NCBI GenBank assembly: GCA_002914805.1
Contig: JXTB01000283.1
Coordinates: forward strand, 486,312 to 550,311
Direction of reading: 5' to 3'
Source of the DNA: Parasponia andersonii
Lineage: Eukaryota > Streptophyta > Magnoliopsida > Rosales > Cannabaceae
DNA: 64,000 nt
The position numbers were made by a program, and so were the translations under genes. The notes under the pieces are model-generated. The model did not search any database and had not been told where the DNA came from. It saw only the letters and a list, made by a program, of their open reading frames with translations. This document shows, piece after piece, positions 49,440-60,100 of this stretch (position 1 is its first letter; each line of letters starts with the position of its first letter).

Positions 49440-50420
49440 TTTGCTTCAAACTTTAACGAAATTTTAATAGTACTTCTGAGCACTGATTACCGCCAAGGCC
49501 TGTGTAGGTTACAGTATCTTTAAAACTGATTCGCTCTCTTCACTAGAATACTTGAGGACTTTAGCAAGCGTCAGTCTCCCAAGATATAACGACGAAGAGT
49601 AATAGGTGAAGCACCAACACCTCCACTCTATGAACTGGATTGTAATGAACTCCAACACACTAAAAAATCTAGTTACGAAATTTCTAAATTCTCTAAGAAC
49701 TATAGCTAGTAAAACTGAAAAACTCTAGGCAGCAGGAAGAAAGCACTAGAGAGAAAGCTAGAGAGAAGATAAGGCTCTCGGTTTCTGGATGAAGAAATGA
49801 GGAGGAGGAGAACTCCGTTCAGAAAATAGAGGTTACCACTCTTGCTCTTACTGAGCATTATTCTTATAAAGCCAAAATTGGCTCTTATGTTGATCCAAAA
49901 CCGCCATCCACTAATAGTAGGCAATTTATTTTTCATGAAATAGCAATCTTTCTGTATGTAAGTTAATTGTAAAAAAATTGGATAGTAACAAAAAGTCCAA
50001 TTTTTCTGATCCGGTATTTGTGTCCACGAGTACAAACACACACGAGCCCTCATGAAATAACAATCTTTCTATTTGTAAGTTAATTGTAAAAAAATTGGAT
50101 AGTAACAAAAAGCCCAATTTTTCCGATCCAGCATTTATGTCCACAAGTGCAAGCACACACGAGCCTATGCAAATTCAAGTCTAAGCCCCAATTTTTCCGA
50201 TCCGACATTTGTGTCCACAAGTGCACGCACATACGAGCCCATACAAATTCAAGTCCAAGCCTGAAAAGTTGCATCCCCTTGCATGCACCTGAGAGAGCAT
50301 CTATAGTAGTTATTTTTACCACCATCACAAAATAAGGTTCTTTATAAACCACTTGCACTAAGTATTTCCGACTAATATGAGACTCTAATATTTTCCTTTC
50401 ATTTTCCATTTCAATGGTGC
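49440..50420 (-). repeat. LTR-like block with internal tandem repeats, probably a solo LTR
   Basis: On the minus strand, GGCTTTATAAGAATAATGC at about 49880 is a TATA-type promoter, followed by a CT-rich leader-like stretch and a 350-base downstream region, as in a retrotransposon LTR. The upstream part holds direct repeats of 117 bases (starting at 49934 and 50051), plus two shorter units of about 74 bases (starting at about 50112 and 50186) sharing ATTTTTCCGATCC and GTCCACAAGTGC. No coding domains adjoin, and exact ends were not found. Confidence 0.5.
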
Positions 50421-51943
50421 ACTTTTAAACAATAATTTCTCAATCATCTGTATACCATTTTGAGCGTGTGAATATACAAAATCGATATTTTCGCAAAGGA
50501 GAACAAAAATTCGTCAAATCTTTCATCAACAAGACGTGGGTCCTACTCAATTTTTAGCTTCAAAATAATTCATAGAAATAAGTTTTATGACAAATTTAAT
50601 CTTTATAATCCACTTGGACTTCTAAGCCCAAACCAAACAAAAATTATTTCCTAAACCCATTTAACCCATTTTTCTGACAAAGTTTTAGTCCACATACTAT
50701 TATATATATATATATATATATATATATTAAGATTAAGACGGGATGAAGTGGATTGTCGTTTCAAGTCTGCTTACGTATATATCAGAGTCAGACTAGATAT
50801 CGCAAAGTTAGGGATTTTAGGTATAATATAAAAAAAATTATTGTCACACCTCTTCTACCTTATTTTCCCCCACTCTTGAATAATAAAGGGAGTTATATCC
50901 TAATCTAAGCTAACTATATTTAAAAATTTAAAATTTATATTTACTCTGCCTGTCAATTCTATAATAGGCCTCGTTTTATGCACCCATTAATTTTATTCAC
51001 TAATCAATTTTGGCACTTATCCTAACATAAAGGACAACCATCTACAAATTAAATGCCTAAATAGGACCAAAAAACACCAAACGCTCACAGATTAAAGAGG
51101 ACAATACAAGTGTTGAAGATTTTTCTGTGATTTTCTAACCTAAATTACTCGAGTTTAATCTATACATGAGTATCATATTAATGGATTTGAAAGGTTGCAA
51201 CTCTAGTCACTAGCCATTGCTTTTTAAATTTTTTTTTCTTTTTTTCCCCTCAGATGTTAGCAAATAATCAATGATCCAACTCACCCAACTGCATTAAATC
51301 TTTTAATTCATTCCATTGGTGAAACCCATAGCCCAGTCCCAAAGAAAAGAAGTAAGTCTGATTTTCTTTCATTTTTCTTTGTTCCAATTTCCAAAATTTA
51401 TGAGAGAGAGAAATTAGTAGATGATAAGATAAAACGTTATTCATAATCTATATCGACCTTAATGGAATTAAAGTGGGTGGGGAGAAGAAAATCAATTTTT
51501 TAAAATTTAAAACAATTGTGTATCTAGAAAAAGAGTAAGAAGAGCAAACATAGGTATGGAAATAGATCCATCCGGAGTATATCCAATTATATCTATATAT
51601 TCTATTTAAAAATTGTTCTAATTTTATGCGTGTGCCTACCTAAAAAGACTTTAAGTAGTCATAAATTTGTAACCATCCTCCATGACTCCAAGACCTTATT
51701 TATCCTCTCTTTCTTCTTCTCCTCTACTATGCTCCTATGTTTTCAACTTGTCGAGTCCCAAGGCCTAACTCAAAAAATTTTCTTCTTCTTTTTTATGCCT
51801 CTCAATTTCTCTTTATCTCTAGATAATTAATAATAATCAAGTGTTTAAAAATGTTGTTAAAACTAAAATCTACAATCTTATTGAACTTGTATTATCAAGT
51901 TATTTATAATTTGCTTTAGTACCACATTTATTTTGTATTGGGT
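50421..51943. other. Intergenic DNA with a (TA)n microsatellite
   Basis: A (TA)n tract lies at about 50699-50729. The rest is AT-rich with no gene recognised. The short frame at 51630-51830 lacks a known motif. Confidence 0.5.
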
Positions 51944-52571
51944 CTTCACTCATATAAGAGATTTTTGTTAAATGTCATAGGTATAGTTCAAATTAGTTTG
52001 TACTTGACCTTTAAGATATTTTGTGGTTAGATTTTGTATTGAAATTAAATTTAGGCCAATTTATGCGAATTTATATGAAACATTAGACTGCATATCCTAA
52101 CAAATATAAAAAAAAAATTGATAATTTTGATGCTAATTTGATGACATTCTAGTGAAAATTTAGTAAAATCTTTGTTAAATAGTCTCTTAAAGATTACTTG
52201 ACAGTCATCGAAATAACATTGATTTTATTGAAACAGCATCGAAATGGAATGAAATTCATCGAATTCGCATTGAAAATTTTGATACCATTTCGATGACTAT
52301 CGAATAATTTTTTAGAAACCATTGTAAAACAAATTTCATTGAATTTCATCGAAGTTGCATCAATTTGATATTGAAATAATGTCAAAACTCATCAAATTTT
52401 TCTATGTTTTTCTACTAAGATAATCCAATTTTTTCAAACTTTGTAGAAATTAACCCATATTTATTTTTATTGTAGAATCTAACTATAAAACATCTCGAAA
52501 CTTAGATGCAAATTATTTTAAAGTTTACCCTTGATATTTAAATATTGAAATCTCTTAAATCGTGATTGAAG
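51944..52571. mobile_element. Foldback-like element with long imperfect inverted repeats
   Basis: The left arm (about 51944-52090) and the reverse complement of the right arm (about 52425-52571) align over roughly 140 bases: CTTCACTCATATAAGAG with CTTCAATCACGATTTAAGAG at the ends, and AAAATCTAACCACAAAATAT with GAATCTAACTATAAAACAT further in. The 330-base centre has repeated CATCGAAAT / TTTCGATG phrases and no coding sense. This is the architecture of a non-autonomous foldback or MULE-type MITE. No target duplication was recognised. Confidence 0.6.
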
Positions 52572-53279
52572 GAGAGATTAATAAAGAGACTTGACAGAGA
52601 TAGAATAGAGAAAGAGAAAGAAAATCTAGGAAGGAAGGGAAAAGAGTGAGTTTTGAGTTTTGGATTTTTTCTCCCAAGTTCTAAACATGCTTCCAATTTA
52701 TGAGGGGCATTTTTGTCCTATAAGCATATATTTGCAACATTTTTTTTACTTGAGCACATGGATGTAATTGGGGTTATTATAGGGCATATTTAATAAAATT
52801 TTTCTATAATCTTGTACTTAGAAATATCAAATGGGTCTTGTCATATCAACACAACTCATGAATAGTGAGGCATACGCATCCTTCGTATTGTACCTAACAG
52901 GTTCCAATATAATATTATACCATATTCGTGCTGACTTAAGTTTAAAAGTCTTATACTCAGTATATCCCATAAACACATGCATATCTTATGTCATGTTTGT
53001 ATAATTCAGGTACTTATGCTAGGCCAATATTAAGACCAAATACAATGAGCCCAAATTAAAATTAGTTGTTAATTTCTAATTAATAATTAAATTTAACTAC
53101 TAAGTGAACAAATCTTTAATATCAATTTAGGTGTAAGACCTTATATTAATTTTAATTTAGTTGTTGTTTCTATATAGTAATAATTGTTTGCATTATTCAT
53201 CTATTATTTTATAACTTATAAAACTAGTGATCATATAAGACTGTTAAGTTAAAAGAAAATATTTTTTCAATATCTTATG

Positions 53280-53498
53280 TATGCTTTTCCTACTTTCTAA
53301 GTTGTATCGTGCTCTTGTTCAATGTCATGTCGTGTCTTGCAAACACATAGCGCCTGAAAACATAGCCTAGCACAGCTTAATACCTTGTGTCATGTTTTGT
53401 ACGACCCAAGGTTAGTTAATATCATGACGTGCTTAACACAAATTTTTTTGTTTCTTGTCATAGGCCTAATGTGCGGCAATACCCATTTGACATTCCTA
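53280..53498 (-). mobile_element. hAT-like terminus, non-autonomous fragment
   Basis: Read on the minus strand from 53498 the sequence is TAGGAATGTCAAATGGGTAT, then TGCCGCACATTAGGCC. Further in come CGTGTTxxGTG-like phrases (GTCATGTCGTGTCTTG on the plus strand), matching hAT ends and their subterminal repeats. The opposite end and target duplication were not found. Confidence 0.45.
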
Positions 53499-53898
53499 CT
53501 CATATTTTCAATTATATAGCCAAATTGTATATTTTTTAGTCAAAAGTACTTAAAAATGTTTATATTTTTCATTAAAAACATATTACACACGTCTAATATA
53601 CATACATATTTTTCAGCCAAATTAAATAGAATTCAACAATTCATATTCCTTATTAAAAGTTCTATTTTTTTTTCAAATTTAATTTGTTTTTATTCCAATA
53701 ATTTTTTGTATTATTGTTATTTAGCATATACTACTAATTTTGTTTTGAATTATTTAATGTTTAATCAATTTCTAATAAATAGTATGCAAAATTTATGATC
53801 AATTATATCAAATTTGGTGGCGAATGGAAGTTTTCATAGAAAATTTGCAGCTTTTATTACCTTAATTTTATACACATATTTTTCAAAATTAATTTATT

Positions 53899-54090
53899 CA
53901 CTATAAGAAACATAATTTTTGCCGACGAACTACTAATAGCCCGTCAGTGAAAGCTTACATTCGCCGACAGGTTTGAGTGAAACCCGTCGGTAAAAGATTG
54001 TTGAAAAAATTAACTATTAGGCACCCGTCGGTGTAATGACAATATGCCGACAGATTAACGATTTCCGTCGGCAAATGTCAATTTTTTAAT
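53899..54090. repeat. 5' subterminal repeat array of CACTA copy 2
   Basis: Motifs TTTGCCGACG, CGCCGACAGG, CCCGTCGGTAAAAG, TGCCGACAG and TTCCGTCGGCAAA occur in both orientations within 190 bases of the terminus. They match the 5' array of copy 1 (28855-29188), which supports membership in one family. Confidence 0.85.
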
Positions 54091-54104
54091 TAAAAAAAAG
54101 AAGC

Positions 54105-54395
54105 AAAACGACGTCGTTTTGAAATAGGATTATGATAAAACCCTATGACTCCTCTTTCGTTCTTCTGCCGCTCAAGCTCTCTGTTTCTCTCCTCTGAAGC
54201 TCGTTCTCTCTCTCTCTCTCTCTCTAATCTCAAGCTCTCTCTCTGTTACCCTCCTCAAGATCCTTCAATCCCTTGTGCTCTCTCTTTCCTCTCTAGCTTT
54301 AGCTTCCGTCTCAAGCCAAAATAATAATTTGGTGCTGAAAATCACTGAATTCCAATGCCGTCATCAGATCCACTCGAACCCTAAATTGTCAGGTA
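54105..54395 (+). promoter_or_regulatory. Presumed promoter and CT-rich leader of CACTA copy 2
   Basis: It begins with a perfect 16-bp palindrome AAAACGACGTCGTTTT (54105-54120) and continues into a long CT-rich stretch (CTCTCTCTCTCTCTCTC near 54210), like a plant 5' leader. GTCAG|GTACCAAAC near 54392 may be a splice donor leading to the transposase start at 57107. No peptide of note is encoded. Confidence 0.5.
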
Positions 54396-56360
54396 CCAAA
54401 CTTTTTGTATGACCCAAATCTCTCTTGTTTTTCTTCAATCTTCAAAATTTGGATTATGGTAACTATTATGCTTTGTCTGTTGAGCCTGATTGAGTTTCTC
54501 ATTTTTGAAGGCTTCAAATTATTTTTCTGTATTGATTGGCTCGTTTTTTTTTTTAAATTAAAATTAAAATTTATTTTTTTTTGTTGAGTGAGTGAAAGAA
54601 AGTGTGTAATATGTTTGGATTTTAACTTTTTTTGTATGATTCAGAGTGTGAAATGGTGATTTGGAGTTCGTAGTCCGTAGGATTATGATTTTATTTATTA
54701 TTATTTTTGTATGATTTTATTTATTTATTTGTTATCTATAGACACACGTGATTATTGCCATTCGTGTAAAACTCTATTAAAATTCTCACTTTGTCTATTC
54801 CAATCGGTCTTAATTTCCAAAAAAAAAAAATCGGTCTCACTTTGTCAACTTGTTGGTAATATTTATCTATTCGAATCTTTCATTTTAAGTATCATGTTGA
54901 GTGAATATAATTTGCTGGTGCTCTCTGAAAAAAATTGACCAAATTTTTGGCCAAGAATATTTAGAATAACATACTGGACCTTTCTTCTTCTTCTTCTTTT
55001 TTTTTTTTTTCTAAAAAAAAGAGTGATGCGACTTTGTACATTTACAAATATTTTCCTTTTAATCAATAAAGCGTAGAAAATTACAAGCAGGGGACTAAGT
55101 ATGGTGTATATATAAAATTGAAGAATTTTGATATAATTCTAATTTTAATTTTTAATGCTACAATGTTATGAATTTAATTTCAGTATTATATTGTTTCTCT
55201 TTGAAAAACTAATTATTATAAATTAGCTTAGATACTAAAGATAATTAGAATGTTTGTGTATATTTTTAAGTGTTTGTGTACTCAAAAATTGGTAACTAGC
55301 ATATCTATATCTATATCTATATTTATATAAGAAGCACAGATGAGGCATGGTTTAGTTTCTTCATTAATAATTACTTGAGTGGGCATATCAATTGAGGCAT
55401 GCTTTTATTCGTACATTTGTTAAAAGGGAAATTGTAGCTGAGTTTGTTTAAGAGTTTTCCTATTTGATTTGATGGATGCAGCAGTATAGAATTGACACAG
55501 ATGGAATTTAAGTCTAAAAGCATGACAAATTTTAATAATAAATTTGTAAGTGATATACAACATATCAATTATGGTTTTTTTAAGTATATTTTGGATTTTA
55601 AATGTCAAATTAATCTTCTGTATATGTTTTTATGTATATGAAGTATGTATCTCTTATTTTTGCTAGAAGTATTGTATTGGATTGCTGGGGTGGTGTTTCA
55701 GGGACTCTAGTATTCGGAGAAATGTTTGATAGGTTATTTGATACTTGTAAGAATATCGTTTGACTCAAATGATTGTTCTTGTGGTTATTCGATAGCAATT
55801 GATTTTCTTCTTTTTTAAGGTGGCCTAAGAAATAAATGTTGGTTTGGAAGTGATACCACAGGGTGTAATCCAATATATCTTATATCAATTTCCCTACCTT
55901 GTGCAAATTTTCATTATTAAATCTCTCCAAGTAATCCAATATACTTGGTTTTTTTCAATATTAAATCCCTCCAAGTAATCCAATATACCTAGTTTGAGAA
56001 CAAAAAATACATCAAGAAGACCCAAATTAGGATACCAAAATTAGATTGCCAGGAAAAACGAACATGAACACACAAATTCTGGTCCTCAATTAATTAAGTA
56101 TTGATTTCGCTCTCCAACTTCAAATTTACTTCCGAATTTGGAAGGTATATGATTTTTAATTTATTTATTAATTTTAACTACGTTTTGCAAAAATTAAAAT
56201 AGAAAATTATTCTACTTTTCTTTTCTTTTATTTTTTTTTTGGTTTTTGTAATTGAGCTTTGTTTATAAAATTTTTAAGATTGAGTTCTCTTATTATTATA
56301 TTGAATTATGTAGTTTTTCTTTCAAGGATGAATTATGTAGTATCAAGTACGGGATTAGTC
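54396..56360. other. Presumed leader intron of CACTA copy 2
   Basis: This is AT-rich, T-rich on the plus strand, with no gene recognised. The T-bias and the position between a CT-rich leader and the transposase start are consistent with a long 5' intron. A (CTT)n tract lies near 54980, and a 40-base direct repeat (TCCAAGTAATCCAATATAC variants) near 55925-55990. It shares no clear homology with copy 1. Confidence 0.4.
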
Positions 56361-56429
56361 TAAAACAACTTTGAAATATTTTAGTTTTATATCTAATTTG
56401 TATTATAATGTAGGTGATTTTATTGTAGA

Positions 56430-56560
56430 AATGTGCACACACTTGGCTACAAGCATAGTGTGCGCACATATATGCACACACTTGGCATTAAGTGCCGAGT
56501 GTGCACACTTAGTGTGCACACCTCTTGGTACTCGGTGTCGTGTGTGCAGCTTGTTAAACA
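56430..56560. repeat. Cluster of GTGCACAC palindromic motifs, CACTA copy 2
   Basis: GTGTGCACAC, TGTGCGCACA and TATGCACACACTTGG variants occur at least six times in 110 bases, in both orientations, with CTTGG / CCAAG halves. A diverged equivalent lies in copy 1 at 26240-26345. The conserved position in both copies suggests a regulatory or structural role in the element. Confidence 0.7.
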
Positions 56561-56631
56561 TAATTTTTGGAACATGTGTTCATCGTTTTAGTGCATCAAA
56601 ATATTTAATAAAATATTGAATACTAAAAAAA

Positions 56632-56708
56632 GAGGGAGGAACTTGTACCGTCTTTTGGAGGATCTTTAGTGGTTAGGATCCCCTAAAAGCGGTACAAGTT
56701 CTCCCTTC
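56632..56708. repeat. Hairpin-forming inverted repeat, CACTA copy 2
   Basis: Arms of about 31 bases (GAACTTGTACCGTCTTTTGG on the left; CCTAAAAGCGGTACAAGTTC on the right) flank a loop of about 14 bases. The homologous structure in copy 1 is at 26068-26143. It is about 400 bases upstream of the transposase start. Confidence 0.88.
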
Positions 56709-57106
56709 TTTTTTTGGTAACTAAAATTTTATCCCTTAAAAATTTTAGATTTCATAATACACATAATAATTTTTAATATTAGATTAAAATCATAGTAAAT
56801 AAAAATTGTGTATTAAATAAAAAATAATCATATGACACCTAAAATGATAAAACACCCCTATAAGACATAAAACATGCTAAATTTTCCAAAATAACCCTAG
56901 AATACACGAGATACCAATAAAAGATGTAGATTTTCCGAAATACCCCTATGACACCCCTAGAAGTCCCGAAATTACGAAAATACCTATAGAAGAGAATAAT
57001 CGATGTTCAATTATTCTGTTGGTTGATAATTTATTTTCAAATATGTTACCGATAATTGTTCTTTGCTATATGTGGACAATATAAGATAGACGTCGATAAG
57101 AGTTAG

Positions 57107-60100
57107 ATGAGCATAAGGAATCGATTGTCACCTCAGTTTAGAAGTGGTGCTAAGGCTTTCGCTAAGAGAATAAAAGCATTTGTCAATGACCAAGGTAAAG
57201 TGAGATGTCTGTGTAGAAGATGTTTGAATGGGAAATTCCAAGACCCAGATACAGTGGAACAACATATAGTTAAGAAGGGTATCGAACAGTCCTATACTAT
57301 ATGGTCATATCACGGAGAATCATTTCCAGCAGTAACTGAGGAAAGGGAAGACGAAGGGGATGAGATGCGTGATCTCATCGCTGATATTGCAGGAGTAAGT
57401 GGACCAAGTCATGAAGTTGATCCAAACTTAGATGACATCCCGACATATGGCAATCAAGACTCAGACAAGTTTAGCAAGTTATTTGAGGAGATAGAGAAAG
57501 AGTTGTATCCTGGGTGCACAAAGTTCTCATCACTTAATTTTTTAGTTAAGTTGATACATTTAAAAGTCCTCAACAAGTGGAGCAATAAATTATTTGATAT
57601 GTTACTCAAATTGTTGTTGAAGCATTTCCAGATGGGACTAATTTACCTAGATCGCACTATGAGGCTAAGGCAAAGTTACGTGATATCGCCTTGGATACGA
57701 ATCAATTCATGTATGTAAGTACGATTGTGCTATATTTTGGAAGGAGAACTCAGAGTTAAACAGTTGTCCGGTATGTGGTGAAATCCGTTGGGAAGTAGAG
57801 AAAAAAGTACCGAAGAAAATGATGAGGTATTTTTCCATTACACCCCGATTGAAACGGTTGTATAGTTCTCTGCATATAGCAAAGAATATGAGATGGCATG
57901 ATTCAGGAAGGCCAAAAGAAGATGGTGTTTTGAGACACCCTGCAGATGGTCTTGCTTGGAAGGAGTTTGATTGAAAATTTCCTTTATTTACAGCTGATCC
58001 ACGAAATGTCCGATTAGGATTGGCAACAGATGGATTTAACCCATTTAGGAATATGAGTACTATTTATAGCATGTGGCCAGTTATACTTGTTCCGTATAAC
58101 CTGCCACCGTGGAAGTGCATGAAAGCGAACTCAATGATGTTGTCTCTCCTCATCCCTGGTCGTACTGCCCCTAGGAAAGACATGGACATCTTTTTGAGGC
58201 CTTTGGTTGATGAGTTGAAGGAATTGTGGTTGAATAGTGTTGAAACAAAGGATGCAGTAAGTGGTAACACATTCTGTATGCAGGCTGCAGTGACGTGGTC
58301 CATCAATGATTATCCAGCATATGCCTTAATGTCAGGTTAGAGTACAAAAGAGTATAAAGCTTGCCCAACTTATAATGAAGAAACTCCATCTGTAGGGATC
58401 CGAAATAAGGTAGTATATATTGGCCACATACGCTTTCTTCTGGTGGATGATAAAATGAGGAAGAATAGACAATATGATGGTCAATATAACTTAAGGCCGC
58501 CGCCCAACAAGTACTCTGGAGATGATATTTTGAGTTAGTTAAAGCACTTACAGATCAGGTTTCCTGGGAAACACAAATATTATGGCGGAGTGAAGAGGAA
58601 ACATACTGCAGTCGAGCTAAATTGGTCGAAAAAAAGCTTTTTTTTTCGAGCTTCACTATCGGCGGCACTTGTTACTGAGACATAATTTAGATATCATGAA
58701 CATCGAGAAAAATGTGTGTGACAGTGTCTAGGGAACTCTCTTGAGCATCGAGGGGAAATCAAAAGACATAGATAAGGCTAGACTTGATCTTACAGATATG
58801 AATATTCGCAAGGAGTTACATTTATACAAAGTGGGAAACAAGTGGAAGAAGCCACTGCTTCTTACACTTTAAGTCGTGGGGAGCAAAATAAGTTCTATCA
58901 ATTTATCAAGTCAGTCCGATTTTCTGATGGGTTTGCTTCCAACTTAGCAAAAAATGTGAGTGAAACAGAAGACAAGATATCTGGTTTAAAATCACATGAC
59001 TGTATGTCTTATTCCAACGTCTTCTACCTGCTGGGATTAGACCGTATTTGAAAAAGAAAATTCAGGAGACTGTCATTGAGTAGTGTTTTTTTTTTTTCCA
59101 AAAGCTTTATGCACGCACATTGAATGTGGCCGATCTAGAAAAGCTACAAAAGGATGTTGTAACCATATTAGTTAAGTCGGAAAGAATATTTTCACCCGCC
59201 TTCTTTGATATAATGATTCACTTGATTCTCCATTTACCAGAAGAGGCAATACAGGGTGGGCCCATTCATTTTCGATGGATGTACTCAATTGAGCGGGCTA
59301 TAGGAGTTTATAAACAATATGTTCGAAATCGAGCACGTCTAGAAGGGTCTATTGCTGAAGCATATGTCGTTACAAAGGCGCTTACATTTTGCTCTATGTA
59401 TTTGCAGGGTGTCGAAACTCGATTCAATCGACCCGAACGTAATGAAATTGCTATTGATACTCGACTAAACCACATATTGTTAGTCTTTAAGTCTGTTGGT
59501 CACCTACTGGGAAAAAAGATATTATTATTCTTAATCCTTATGATCGACTTAAATCTGAGTGGTACGTAATGAACAACTACCCGGAAGTACAAAAATATCT
59601 TGAGTAAGTATTTTATACCCTTCTATGCTTTTTGTTCAATGTTATTAGAACTTCCCTAATGTATGACACTACATACATATAGTGAGTATATGAGAGAGTT
59701 AGAGGCTAAAGGTGGTGCAAACCTAGAACGACAACAAGAAGTTGAGTTTCCTGCATGGTTTAAATCCCAAGTAAGCTTCTCTTGTATAATTTCCTAAATT
59801 TCGCTAATCTTTGCACCAAATTATGTGTTATCTAATAATTTTTTTATATTAGATAAATCAATTATGAACAGCAAGTTCAGATGAGTTCAACAATGAATTG
59901 TATACATTGGCTAGTAGATCCAACTTCTCAAGTTCCTCCTATCCTGGTTATGTGGTGAATGGGGTAAAGTTTCTAATTGATAAGCGTGACAGTAAATACA
60001 ACACCCAGAATTGTGGTGTCCGTATTCCTAGATCTGATGGAAACTACTTCTATGGTATACTGGAACAAGTTCTAGAGTTGTCATATATTAAAAGGTGTAA

